The notes under the pieces are model-generated. The model did no database searches and was not told the origin of the DNA. It saw only the letters and a list, made by a program, of their open reading frames with translations. Shown here one piece after another: positions 51,000-60,349 of a stretch of DNA of 64,000 nucleotides. This stretch comes from Vibrio sp. Of7-15 (GTDB lineage Bacteria > Pseudomonadota > Gammaproteobacteria > Enterobacterales > Vibrionaceae). The stretch's first letter is position 1, and the number at the start of each line of letters is the position of its first letter. Made by a program: the position numbers and the translations under genes. Location: the NCBI RefSeq assembly GCF_022347565.1, contig NZ_JAKRGH010000003.1, forward strand, positions 62,001 through 126,000, read 5' to 3'.

Positions 51000-52019
51000 A
51001 TGAATAAGCGAAACACATGGGTAACAGATAATGAAGCGATGTATAAACGATTAGTTAACTTGGAAAATGGTCATGAAGTAGTGTTGTTAAATTCTGATTT
51101 TTCATTTTTTCAAAAAGTATGGTCACTAATAAAAAGCCATACTGCTATTTTTTATTGCCCTAGTAGTACGACTTATATATTAATTGCACTGATTAAAGCA
51201 ATATTGAATAGAAAAATGAGAATAATTTACTTTGATTTGGTTCTTGCTAGGCCCAATTCTTTAAAGCAGAGGACTTTATTACCGATAAAGTCTTGGGCAT
51301 TAAAGAAAATCAGTGTATTAATTACCATACATAAAGACCTTAGTGGGTATGATTATGTATATGGAATAAAGGATGTTCCTAGACTATACAGTCCCTTCAA
51401 AGCGAATAATTATGGGATGGAATCGAGTAATAAATCAAATAATATGATCATTAGTTGTGGGGCTAGCCAACGTGATTATAATACATTGGTTGAGGCTGTG
51501 CGCGGATTAGATGTAAAGCTGGTCATCTTGCTAAGTTATGCTAGGCAAATAGAACATAATGCAGAATTAAATGAGTTTAATTTACCAGATAATGTCATAG
51601 TCATTCGTGAGGAGCTCAGTCGTGAAGAATATTATGGTTATCTGTCTCAAGCGTGGGTTGTTGCCATTCCTATAAAATATGATGCTATTCAACCCGCAGG
51701 AATTAGTGTTTATTTGGAAGCAATGTACTTTAAGAAGCCTTGTATTATTACCAAGGGTGCATCAACCAATGGTTTATTAACTAATGATATGGCGATGATG
51801 GTGTCTCCTGGAAACTTTCATGAAATTAAAGAGTGTATTATTAAGTTAAAAGATGAGCATACGTATAACCATTATTCTGAGCGCGGATTTTCTTATGCAG
51901 ATTCATTAGAAGGGAATAACCGTATGTTTCGGTCAGCAGCAATAGCAATTAATGACTATTTAATGAATGAAGACAGGGGTGAAGTTGGTCACTCAATCCA
52001 TGATATTACAGAAAGATAA
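51000..52019 (+). CDS. GT-B-type glycosyltransferase (divergent GT4-like)
   Basis: The 339-residue protein lacks a strong signature, but its C-terminal half fits GT4: IISCGASQRDYNTLVEAVRG, VIREELSREEYYGYLSQAWV, and PAGISVYLEAMYFKKPCIIT with the conserved Glu. It is more AT rich than its neighbours. AGGGGGC precedes the ATG. It probably adds a sugar during assembly of the polysaccharide made here. Confidence 0.75.
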   Translation: MNKRNTWVTDNEAMYKRLVNLENGHEVVLLNSDFSFFQKVWSLIKSHTAIFYCPSSTTYILIALIKAILNRKMRIIYFDLVLARPNSLKQRTLLPIKSWALKKISVLITIHKDLSGYDYVYGIKDVPRLYSPFKANNYGMESSNKSNNMIISCGASQRDYNTLVEAVRGLDVKLVILLSYARQIEHNAELNEFNLPDNVIVIREELSREEYYGYLSQAWVVAIPIKYDAIQPAGISVYLEAMYFKKPCIITKGASTNGLLTNDMAMMVSPGNFHEIKECIIKLKDEHTYNHYSERGFSYADSLEGNNRMFRSAAIAINDYLMNEDRGEVGHSIHDITER

Positions 52020-52254
52020 ATCCTCTATTATTTGCAAAATAGTACGCAAATTAATAGACATAAAAGTATTAATAAGTAGGCTTAATATTCGGATTATATA
52101 GTTTTTCTTTCTGGTTTGAATTATCACTATTCAATGTTTAATCAGTTATTTATGTAGAGTTTTGTCTTTATGTTTTTACGTCATTTAGTCAATAGCTGGC
52201 AATTAACTTGCATTGAATAAGTTATTATTGATAAGCATAGTGTAAGGATCAGCT

Positions 52255-53685
52255 ATGAGGGCGTTAGGGAAAACCGCTAAAGACATACTGACATACGGTG
52301 TGCTTATTCTAATGCAAAAAGGCATTGGCTTATTGTTGCTCCCGTTCACGACGTCGTATCTGTCTGTCACCGAGTTTGGTATTTTAGAAACCATCTTAAT
52401 CACACTTTCTCTTATCTCTTTACTGGAAATTGCGGGTGGTGCTTTACCGCGTTTCTATTCACTAACAACAACAGATAATGAACGTTGTCAGCTATTGACC
52501 TCTGCTGTGCTTGTGAGCTTATGTTACGGGGCAATATTATCTCTGATTATTTGGCTAAGCTTTGATGTTTTATTATCAATTGAAGCTGAACTTGAACCAT
52601 CCATAAAGGTTATTGTTGCATGCACGGTATGGGTAATGATGCTGCAACCGCCATTCTATATTTGGATACGTATTGAAGAGCGTTCAAAAGAGTATTTTTA
52701 CCTTTCCATTACCCAATCTCTAACCCAGGTTATTCTGTCCATCGGGCTTCTAAGTTCTGGCTTTGGAATAAAGTCGATTCTTATCGCATCATTACTGTCT
52801 AATAGTATAGGTCTTATTTTATCTTATGGATTTTGTAGGCATAAGTTATCAGGGGCGTTTGATCTTTCGTTAATCATTAAAATTATCCGTTATCAGTCCT
52901 ACATGATTGCGGCATCACTGTGTATGTTCGCAGTACAAGGTTTCGATCGTTTGCTACTTAGCAATTTATTAGGGCCTTCTTTACTCGCTAGTTACGCGAT
53001 TACGATGAAGATAATGGAAATGGTGGCAACGGTTGTGGGGGCTATTGAAACATGGTGGATGCCAAAACGTTTCGAAGTAGTAAAAGATAAAGCAAATTTA
53101 GATAGGGCTTTATATCTCCATCAGCAGCTGATTATTTCTACGCTGAGTGTTATTTTTCTAGGCACTGCGGTTGGATTTACATTAGTGACTTTAGTCACTC
53201 CCGTTGAATATCATGCTTCACTTATTTATTTACCTATTTTATGTCTGGCTTTTTGTTGGAAATTATTAACGGGCATTGTTGATGTCGGTTGCTATATTTC
53301 TGAAAATCCAGTTTCTGTTCCCATGGTGAACTTTAGTTTTGCTGTTATTGCGTTAGGGCTGTACTTTTTTACCATAAAAGAGGTGGGAATACTTGGTTTG
53401 GTGATTACTCTAAATCTTATTTTCTTAGGTCGATTTTTGGTCTTTTTAGTATTAAGCCAAAAGAGAGTCTACATCTCATATTCTTATCATAAATTAATAC
53501 CTCTGTTTATATTTATGATTATAGCCAGTGTAGCTTCTGTTACTTATATACCTACGTATTTCTATGGCGGGTATTTTTTGATCGTTTCAGTATTAATACT
53601 TCTATATGGTGTGATGAGCAAGATATTAGATCTTGAACCGTTACTTGACTGGCTTTTTAAAAAAAGAAGAAAAATAAATGGATAG
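52255..53685 (+). CDS. wzx: Polysaccharide flippase (Wzx/MATE-like)
   Basis: The 476-residue protein has about 12-14 membrane helices and the start typical of oligosaccharide flippases (DILTYGVLILMQKGIGLLLL, then SYLSVTEFGILETI). It would move lipid-linked repeat units across the inner membrane. It overlaps the next gene by 8 bp, and no other membrane exporter is present in the locus. Confidence 0.88.
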   Translation: MRALGKTAKDILTYGVLILMQKGIGLLLLPFTTSYLSVTEFGILETILITLSLISLLEIAGGALPRFYSLTTTDNERCQLLTSAVLVSLCYGAILSLIIWLSFDVLLSIEAELEPSIKVIVACTVWVMMLQPPFYIWIRIEERSKEYFYLSITQSLTQVILSIGLLSSGFGIKSILIASLLSNSIGLILSYGFCRHKLSGAFDLSLIIKIIRYQSYMIAASLCMFAVQGFDRLLLSNLLGPSLLASYAITMKIMEMVATVVGAIETWWMPKRFEVVKDKANLDRALYLHQQLIISTLSVIFLGTAVGFTLVTLVTPVEYHASLIYLPILCLAFCWKLLTGIVDVGCYISENPVSVPMVNFSFAVIALGLYFFTIKEVGILGLVITLNLIFLGRFLVFLVLSQKRVYISYSYHKLIPLFIFMIIASVASVTYIPTYFYGGYFLIVSVLILLYGVMSKILDLEPLLDWLFKKRRKING

Positions 53686-55033
53686 CGCTTCCTTTCAAGC
53701 CAGTATTGCCCTTTGCGCTTCTCTTTTACTGGGCTGTATTTGGTATGTGACAGGTCAGCCTATATTTATGGCTGGGTTGATTTTGTTGCCATTTGCGGTG
53801 ATCTTATTAATGCCAATGACTTACTTTAGTTGCTTAGGCTTTATTTTATTTTCTTATTTTAGAATACACGAAGCGTTTCCTGTCTTGATGCCATTTCGTA
53901 TTCCACAGTTGTTTGCACTAGCGACCATCGCAGGTTTTTCGCTGCATCTTTGGTTGAATAAAGAGGAAGTTATTGAGTTAAAAAAAGAAAGTAAGTTACT
54001 GTTATTTTTTGCTTTATGGGTCTACATATGCGGTGTATTTGCCACCAATCGACCTGAGTCGTTTGCCATGCTTAATGGTGTGTATATCAAAGTGATCTTA
54101 ATGTCATTTATGGTCTCGATGCTAGTGAAGACACATAAAGAGTTTGTGATATTAACTTGGGGGATCTTGATCAGTAGCTCTGCCATTGCGATCGTGGCAC
54201 TTAAGAATAAAGCGATGGGAATTGGGCTTGTTGAAGGGACTCGGGTGACGATTAGCCGAGATATTGGCTCCGTTTTAGGTGATCCCAATGACCTTTCTCT
54301 GGTGCTGACTTTCCCTATCTCGTTTGCTTTTTCTGTCTTTTTTGCAAAATCTTTACCCACTTGGCAGCGTGTTATTGGTTTTCTTGTGGTGTGTTTACTC
54401 GGCTCTGCGATCATTGCAACACAAAGTCGAGGAGGCTTGTTAGGGTTTGTTGCTGTGCTAGGGGTGTATGTTTACGCAAGAGTGAGAAATAAAGCCTTAC
54501 TTATTGTTGGCGGTGGGCTTGCGCTTATGATTTTAATGGCCGCAGCAGGCATTTCTGGCCGCCAATCTGGAGGGGCGCAAGAAGAGGGGATTGATGAATC
54601 CGCGATGGGGCGTATTTATGCGTGGGGAGCTGCCGTAGGAATGGCAGTCGCTGATCCCTTAACAGGAGTCGGACCACAAAACTTTGTACCAAACTACTAT
54701 TTTTACAGCTCTCATTGGGATGGTAAAAATCATGCTGTTCATAGCACTTGGTTTCAAGTTCTCGCGGAGACGGGTTTTATCGGAATGGGTTTGTTTTTAG
54801 CTTTTGTAGGAATGTTAGTAAAGCTATCGATGAGGCTGGTTTTATATCACCGACAAAACGATACCCATCTAGCTCCTTATGCTGAAGCCATATTGGGTGG
54901 AGTGGTTGGGTTTTGTGTTAGCGGTACATTTTTAACCCAAGGGTTTAGTTGGCCTTTGTATATCTTATTTGGCTTAACCATTGCGATGGACAACATGACA
55001 TTCAAAAGGCCGTTGCTTAATCGGAAATCTTAG
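53678..55033 (+). CDS. O-antigen polymerase/ligase-like membrane protein
   Basis: The 451-residue protein has about 10-11 helices and the PF04932 pattern: GDPNDLSLVLTFPISF, ATQSRGGLLGFVAVLGV, a periplasmic loop with GRIYAWGAAVGMAVADPL, then TGVGPQNFVPNYY and HAVHSTWFQVLAETGFIGM. It is either the polymerase (Wzy) or a ligase. It overlaps the flippase by 8 bp and shares its last 17 bp with the opposite gene. Confidence 0.85.
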   Translation: MDSASFQASIALCASLLLGCIWYVTGQPIFMAGLILLPFAVILLMPMTYFSCLGFILFSYFRIHEAFPVLMPFRIPQLFALATIAGFSLHLWLNKEEVIELKKESKLLLFFALWVYICGVFATNRPESFAMLNGVYIKVILMSFMVSMLVKTHKEFVILTWGILISSSAIAIVALKNKAMGIGLVEGTRVTISRDIGSVLGDPNDLSLVLTFPISFAFSVFFAKSLPTWQRVIGFLVVCLLGSAIIATQSRGGLLGFVAVLGVYVYARVRNKALLIVGGGLALMILMAAAGISGRQSGGAQEEGIDESAMGRIYAWGAAVGMAVADPLTGVGPQNFVPNYYFYSSHWDGKNHAVHSTWFQVLAETGFIGMGLFLAFVGMLVKLSMRLVLYHRQNDTHLAPYAEAILGGVVGFCVSGTFLTQGFSWPLYILFGLTIAMDNMTFKRPLLNRKS

Positions 55034-55991
55034 CTGAGACACTAGAAACAATGGCAAAATGATCAGAGTAGCGTAATTCAGAAACCGCTTCGCGATGACA
55101 TAAAGTGAGCGGTGATGATACCAATAAATGATCAATAGCGACTCCGATAAATTGTCCTAAATATTCAATGTTAGGCCAGCTTATGACTGGTTTGTCTTGG
55201 AGTTCGTGAAAGGTTTTCTGATAGTACTGGCTATTCGGAGGTGTATTGAGATCGCCAATTACCATGATATTGGGTAAATTATAGCGTTCAAAAAGTCGCT
55301 CAATACGGTGTAATGTTTGGTTTCGTTGTTGCCATAATTGGTTCGACCGTGGCGATGGTGCATGGGCAGCAATGAGATGGATTGGTTCATAGTTAGGGCT
55401 TTGCCATAAGGCTGAAATAAGCTGGTTTTCACCTTGAGCCCCATGGATCTTAAATTCAATAAAAGGACTTTTACTTAAAAGAAGTTGGCCACTCGGAAAA
55501 CCAATAATAGGCGTACCACCTATCTGGTATGGATATTCCTCCCTTAACTTGTTAATTAACAGTTTACCTTGATTCGGACTGACCTCTTGGAGTGCGATTA
55601 AATCGTAATTCTGCGACTTTAAATGGGAGAGCAAACTTTTATATGCGTGGCTGAAGTAAGACAGATTAAATTGCAGAATATGAAACTCGTTTTGGCAAAA
55701 AGCGCCTCGTTTTGCAAATTTATTGGAAATATAAGAGCCATTGCTCTGAGACTGGATGAGTATCAGTGTAAAAAAAAGGAATAAACTGGTACGCCAACGT
55801 TGCGTGATTAAGAAAAGCAGAGTGACAACAAATAAGAGAAAAGAGGTTGCGTTCATTAAGGCGAAAGCAATATCAAATTCCCACAAATCAGAAACTTGAT
55901 GAATGGTGAAAAGGATTAATCCCAGCGAAAAAATGATGGCAGCGACAAGGAAAATACATACGAAAAGAGGATGAAAACACGGTTTTATCAT
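55017..55991 (-). CDS. Membrane-anchored EEP-family (endonuclease/exonuclease/phosphatase) protein
   Basis: The 324-residue product has two or three N-terminal helices (CIFLVAAIIFSLGLILFTI and others to about residue 80). An EEP domain follows, with DLIALQEVSPNQGK (metal Glu), AAHAPSPRSNQLW, VIGDLNTPPNS and a C-terminal SDHFAIVS (catalytic Asp-His). Members cleave phosphodiesters in nucleic acids or lipids. It runs against the polysaccharide genes and overlaps the polymerase end by 17 bp. The substrate is unknown. Confidence 0.88.
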   Translation of the reverse strand: MIKPCFHPLFVCIFLVAAIIFSLGLILFTIHQVSDLWEFDIAFALMNATSFLLFVVTLLFLITQRWRTSLFLFFTLILIQSQSNGSYISNKFAKRGAFCQNEFHILQFNLSYFSHAYKSLLSHLKSQNYDLIALQEVSPNQGKLLINKLREEYPYQIGGTPIIGFPSGQLLLSKSPFIEFKIHGAQGENQLISALWQSPNYEPIHLIAAHAPSPRSNQLWQQRNQTLHRIERLFERYNLPNIMVIGDLNTPPNSQYYQKTFHELQDKPVISWPNIEYLGQFIGVAIDHLLVSSPLTLCHREAVSELRYSDHFAIVSSVSAKISD

Positions 55992-56078
55992 CGAAAATCG
56001 TTCTCCATTAGGAATTTTATGGATTTTGGCAAGGAATTTGCCCTGTTTATGTTATTCGTACAGAGATGGAGAGTGGTG

Positions 56079-57053
56079 ATGGTAAGATCACAACCGAAAG
56101 TCAGTGTCATCGTAGCTGTTTATAACGGTGCTCAATATTTGGCTCAATGTCTAGATTCACTCATTAATCAAACTCTAGCAGAGATTCAAATTATCATAGT
56201 AAACGATGGTAGTACTGATAGAAGTGCATCTATTATTGAGCACTATTGCGAGCAATTTCCCCACCGTTGTAAGCAAGTCATCTTATCTAAAAGAAGTGGG
56301 CTCTCTTGTGCGAGAAACATGGGTATGTCGAAGGCAAAAGGGGAGTTTATAGGGTTTCTCGACAGTCATTGCTATGCACACTCCACCATGTTTGAAAAAT
56401 TGCATTACACAGCAACATCTGAAAATAGTGATATGGCATTTTGTCATTTAACTCAGGCATCAACCATAGCAGCGAACAAACACTACGATAGAGTCGATAT
56501 TTCTACTCATTACTTAAATGTGTTTATTACGAATAAAATATTTCGCCGAAGTGTTATTGAAAAGAATAAGGTTTTTTTCTTTCCAAATACTGAATTTGAA
56601 GATCAAGCTTTTAATTATTTAATAAGCTCATATGCAAATTCAGTCGCTTATGTGGAAGATTTTTTATTATTCTATCGCCAAAAAGAAAAAATAAGTGATG
56701 AGAGACATGAACACTTAACAAAAATGAGCGACATGCTTTTATTGCTTATGAAAGATATGGAGTACAGAGGCATTTTAGAGAAAAATAAATCGAAAATGTT
56801 AGAGTACATTGCGCATCATGCCTTAACTTCGTCTTATTCTTCATCAGCTTACCGTGATACGTCAGCGTTTATATTGTTCTTATTCGGCCTGGTAAAAAAA
56901 TACAACTTAAGAGACAGTAAGAAGTCGAAAGCGTCTACTTATGTTATTCAACGTTTTTATGATGTTAGCCGTAACCCGATTCTACGTTTTTCAAATTATT
57001 TCATGGTGAACAGTAGCCGCCGAATGATGAAATTGCGCCACAATATGGCCTAG
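56079..57053 (+). CDS. Glycosyltransferase family 2
   Basis: I start at the ATG before VRSQPKVSVIVAVYNG (56079, GGAGAG upstream); the longer frame would overlap the opposite gene's start and adds an atypical extension. The 324-residue protein has IIIVNDGSTDRSASIIEHY and LDSHCYAHS at the metal-binding place, where Asp-Ser-His replaces the usual DxD. That is unusual and may affect activity. It lies 8 bp before the next GT2. Confidence 0.85.
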   Translation: MVRSQPKVSVIVAVYNGAQYLAQCLDSLINQTLAEIQIIIVNDGSTDRSASIIEHYCEQFPHRCKQVILSKRSGLSCARNMGMSKAKGEFIGFLDSHCYAHSTMFEKLHYTATSENSDMAFCHLTQASTIAANKHYDRVDISTHYLNVFITNKIFRRSVIEKNKVFFFPNTEFEDQAFNYLISSYANSVAYVEDFLLFYRQKEKISDERHEHLTKMSDMLLLLMKDMEYRGILEKNKSKMLEYIAHHALTSSYSSSAYRDTSAFILFLFGLVKKYNLRDSKKSKASTYVIQRFYDVSRNPILRFSNYFMVNSSRRMMKLRHNMA

Positions 57054-57061
57054 GAGGCATT

Positions 57062-58030
57062 ATGGACGTATCGGTAGTTGTACCTGTCTATAATACCGAA
57101 GCTTATATCGATGAATGTATAGGTTCATTGATCGGACAAAGTGGAAGCGCAACATTAGAAATTGTAGTGATTGATGATGCTTCACCGGATAAAGCAATGG
57201 ATAAAGTACAAGCATGGAAGGGAGAAGCTGAAAAAGCCGGGGTGACTTTATCGATTTATCAAAATACTCAGAATATGGGGTTAGCACAAACGCGTAATAT
57301 CGGTGTCTTTAAAGCGAAGGGCCGTTATATCGGGTTTGTAGACAGCGATGATCATGTTGATGAGTCTATGTTTGATTTACTTTATATTGAAGCCCTTCAG
57401 CATAACCTAGATGGTGTTTCTTGTGATATGGTGAAATTCGATCAATCGCGTTGGGTACATTTAAGCGGATTATCACCAGCGGAAAACACATCGGTTTGCA
57501 ACAAGCTCTATCGAAAACAATTTTTGCAAAAGCACGATATTATTTTTGCTCGTGGTCAGTTATTTGAGGATGAGCTATTTAGCTATCATTTCAATTTTTG
57601 CCAACCGAAAGTTAAACATATAGAACGCGGTTTGTATTTTTATCGTGCTAATCCTAGTGGAATATGTCGAAATAAGCAGTCTGAAAAAAAACGCTTACTT
57701 GGTAGGGTAGACTCTAGTCGCGCATTTTTAGCTCGCCAGTATGAAACGGGGTTACTTGATGCTCATCAGCAGGAGTGTATTGAACTTATTTGTCGTAACT
57801 TTGTGCTCACGATGTATGGTTCCAGTGCACTGAAAGATAAACTCCACTATTTAGATGCAATAAGTCAGCTCTTTTTGGAGTTTGGTGTCGAACCTAAGCA
57901 ATCAAAACAAAACAGTTTTTTTATTAATAGCTTTTTAAAAATCCAAAAACAAAAATGGAGGATCGCCATTCTTCCAGTCATCGCTTGGATGAAGTCATCG
58001 TCAGATCGAACATTAGATTTTGAAGTGTGA
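57062..58030 (+). CDS. Glycosyltransferase family 2
   Basis: The 322-residue protein has the GT2 core DVSVVVPVYNTEAYIDECIG, IVVIDDASPDKAMDKVQAW, NMGLAQTRNIGVFKAKG and VDSDDHVDE with an intact DxD. TAGGAGGCATT gives an ideal ribosome site. It follows the previous GT2 by 8 bp, and the two are similar in organisation, possibly an old duplication. It closes the polysaccharide locus. Confidence 0.88.
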   Translation: MDVSVVVPVYNTEAYIDECIGSLIGQSGSATLEIVVIDDASPDKAMDKVQAWKGEAEKAGVTLSIYQNTQNMGLAQTRNIGVFKAKGRYIGFVDSDDHVDESMFDLLYIEALQHNLDGVSCDMVKFDQSRWVHLSGLSPAENTSVCNKLYRKQFLQKHDIIFARGQLFEDELFSYHFNFCQPKVKHIERGLYFYRANPSGICRNKQSEKKRLLGRVDSSRAFLARQYETGLLDAHQQECIELICRNFVLTMYGSSALKDKLHYLDAISQLFLEFGVEPKQSKQNSFFINSFLKIQKQKWRIAILPVIAWMKSSSDRTLDFEV

Positions 58031-58105
58031 TCGTCAAAGAGTGGGTGTTTCATTGTGGCGCTTCGTCTATCATAGGGGCATATCAATAACTTCTCTGATG
58101 AAACA

Positions 58106-59116
58106 ATGAACCAAACTCGCACGACACGATTAAGTGAAAAAGAACTCGACCTTATCCCGCGCTTAGATGTGCCCTTTGAACAAAAAAATCAATGCTGGTT
58201 CTGTGGTGAGCCTGTCTTTAAAGATGTGGTGTTCATTTCTAATTCGCAGTTTCCAGTGGAATTACCGCGTTTAAAGGTGCCAAGTTGTGAAGAGTGTTTT
58301 GGTCTTTGTCGTGGAGAACAGGTGCCATACATCGAACTATTGCGTGACTTAGTGAAAGATAAGCTCACTAAGCGCCACCATAAAGCGTTGGCGGTTGGCA
58401 CCAATTGGACTCAGGAAGAACTTGAGGAGTGTGATTTTTCTGGTGCAGCATTAGAGGGCTTTAAGCGCAGTGCTTGGCAAATGTTTTTGATTACGAAAGA
58501 TCGCATCAATTTTCAAGGTTGGCCAATCAGTGTTGATGGAATTACGGCTGGCTCTGGTATTAGCTCAGAGCAGGTGATGTTTGATGAGATTACGTATCCG
58601 AATTTGTTGGTTGCGATTCGTAGCCTGAGTCAGAGCTATCAGTTAGATAGGGGGTATTTAGCTCAAGTTATTGAAATCGTCGGGCAAGATAGGCTCGGAT
58701 ACGCCATCAGTTTTTGCCGAGCCACTCAAGGTGATGCTGCTAAGCGTAAAGATGAGCACTTACGTAGCTTGCAAGAGCTGTTGGTTGAAGAAAAACAAGC
58801 GGAAGCGGAGCGGTTAGTAGATACTGGTAGCATTCATTATAAAGTGCGTGATATCGCACTTGAGGATGTTAAAGAGCTGATTTTATATCGTACGTTAATT
58901 CCTGCTGTGGCGATTCAATGGGCGTTAAATCGTGATATCACCTTATTAGAGCAAATTGTGGAAGCAGAAGATGATTTGTTTTCGGCCTTTAGTGAGCAAG
59001 GTGAGCTGGTGGCATTTTCGTATTTTAATGGGCTGCAGATCTATTTTGAAAAGCGTGAAACTGACTTGGAATGGGCGACTAATGAAGATCCTAATCGCCA
59101 CTTGTTTATGAAGTAG
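58106..59116 (+). CDS. Conserved hypothetical protein with N-terminal Cys-pair motif
   Basis: The 336-residue soluble protein has a zinc-ribbon-like N-terminus (residues 28-65: CWFCGEP and CEECFGLC) followed by helical segments rich in Glu/Leu without membrane helices. It appears monocistronic. No family or function was recognised. Confidence 0.75.
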   Translation: MNQTRTTRLSEKELDLIPRLDVPFEQKNQCWFCGEPVFKDVVFISNSQFPVELPRLKVPSCEECFGLCRGEQVPYIELLRDLVKDKLTKRHHKALAVGTNWTQEELEECDFSGAALEGFKRSAWQMFLITKDRINFQGWPISVDGITAGSGISSEQVMFDEITYPNLLVAIRSLSQSYQLDRGYLAQVIEIVGQDRLGYAISFCRATQGDAAKRKDEHLRSLQELLVEEKQAEAERLVDTGSIHYKVRDIALEDVKELILYRTLIPAVAIQWALNRDITLLEQIVEAEDDLFSAFSEQGELVAFSYFNGLQIYFEKRETDLEWATNEDPNRHLFMK

Positions 59117-59152
59117 ATGTCAGCTTTTAATTAAAAGGCACTGTTTTTAACA

Positions 59153-60229
59153 TTACTCGATTTCAGACAGTAGCTGTTTATATGCGGCATTCACTTTCAC
59201 CATGACTTCGCTATCTGCCCCTTTATCAGGGTGGTATATTTTCACAAGCTTTCGGTAGTTGGATTTCAGTTCCGCTTTACTTGGCATACTTTCAAACCCC
59301 ATGAGTTGCAAAGCATTAAAAGCAGGTGCCTCTGATGAGGTTTGTTTGGTTAGTTTGTTTTCAAAAGAAAGTTTTTTAATAAGCAGATCTTTACTTTCTA
59401 ATTGAGAGTTAAGTTTTTGTATTTCGGCTTCCGCTGTTTTTAGCTTAGCCTCTAATGCCTTTAACTCTTTTGTATCACGGGCTGCAACTGGTGTTTTAAG
59501 TTGCTTATTGTTTTTAAATACTAGGGCTAATAACCCCAAGGTTAATGAGATAAAAATAGCGAGAGTAACGATCAGCCACAGTGGTGCGTGCGAGTTGTCT
59601 TTCGGGTTAGCAACGGTTTGTGGTGTCATTGTTTCGCTGCCGAGCTTTTCGTTTTTTCCATCTTGGTGGAAGGTCGCCTTTAACTCTTCAATGGTTTCTT
59701 GGCGTTGTTTCGCTTCCTTCAGGTTAGTTAGCTGTTGAGACACACGTTGATAGCCAACCATTGCTTCACCATGGCCATTTTCAGCAGCAGTCTGGTACCA
59801 GACTTTGGCTAAGAATAAGTCTTGATTGCCAACTTCATTTCCTTGAGCGCCGTATTCATAAATGTGGCCTAAATTAAACTGTGAAGGAGGGTGGCCTAAA
59901 GTAGCGGATTTGGTAAACCAACGAATGGCTTCTTCAACATCTTGTGGTACGCCATAACCATTTTCATAAATCTGGGCTAGGTTATATTGCGCTGAAATGC
60001 TGTTTTGTTCTGCCGCTTTCGTGTACCACTTGATGGCTAAATCTGTGTTTTGCTCAACTTCTTGGCCAGCATCGAACAATAAAGCGAGTTTGAGTTGTGC
60101 TTTTACATCACCATTCGTTGCTTCTTGTTCTAGTTGTTGAATGTTAGGTGCCGTATTTTCGGTTTGAGCTAAGGCGGGCGCACTCATTAAAAGTGAAAGG
60201 GTTAATACAATCGGTAGCAATGGCATCAT
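59153..60229 (-). CDS. Sel1-repeat membrane protein with C-terminal J domain
   Basis: I start at the ATG giving MMPLLPIVLTLSLLMSAPALA, a signal peptide ending ALAQ; upstream starts are non-ATG. After it come three Sel1 repeats (about residues 30-140: AIKWYTKAAEQN, AIRWFTKSATLGHPPSQFNL, AKVWYQTAAENG), a membrane helix (about 220), a coiled coil (about 250-290) and a J domain (about 300-358) with the HPD motif in IYHPDKGAD. Repeats would lie in the periplasm and the J domain in the cytoplasm, where it could recruit DnaK. Confidence 0.88.
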   Translation of the reverse strand: MMPLLPIVLTLSLLMSAPALAQTENTAPNIQQLEQEATNGDVKAQLKLALLFDAGQEVEQNTDLAIKWYTKAAEQNSISAQYNLAQIYENGYGVPQDVEEAIRWFTKSATLGHPPSQFNLGHIYEYGAQGNEVGNQDLFLAKVWYQTAAENGHGEAMVGYQRVSQQLTNLKEAKQRQETIEELKATFHQDGKNEKLGSETMTPQTVANPKDNSHAPLWLIVTLAIFISLTLGLLALVFKNNKQLKTPVAARDTKELKALEAKLKTAEAEIQKLNSQLESKDLLIKKLSFENKLTKQTSSEAPAFNALQLMGFESMPSKAELKSNYRKLVKIYHPDKGADSEVMVKVNAAYKQLLSEIE

Positions 60230-60349
60230 TAAATCAGTGTTTCTTATTTTTGTGGATATACATAAGGACGAGCACACAGTATAGCGAATATTGAGCCGCA
60301 CTCTTACATTTTATCGACAAGAAATGATGCCGCTGATTAGTTCAATTTA

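Noticed and set aside
55985-56000. ATCGAAAATCG near the EEP gene start, partly like the Lrp box
   Set aside because: Only part of the 15-bp box matches and there is no inverted partner at 31 bp.
58046-58104. Inverted GTTTCAT/ATGAAAC before the gene at 58106
   Set aside because: Short arms far apart; no conserved riboswitch features.
59117-59152. Palindrome TTTTAATTAAAA between convergent genes
   Set aside because: Short and AT only; not a convincing terminator or binding site.
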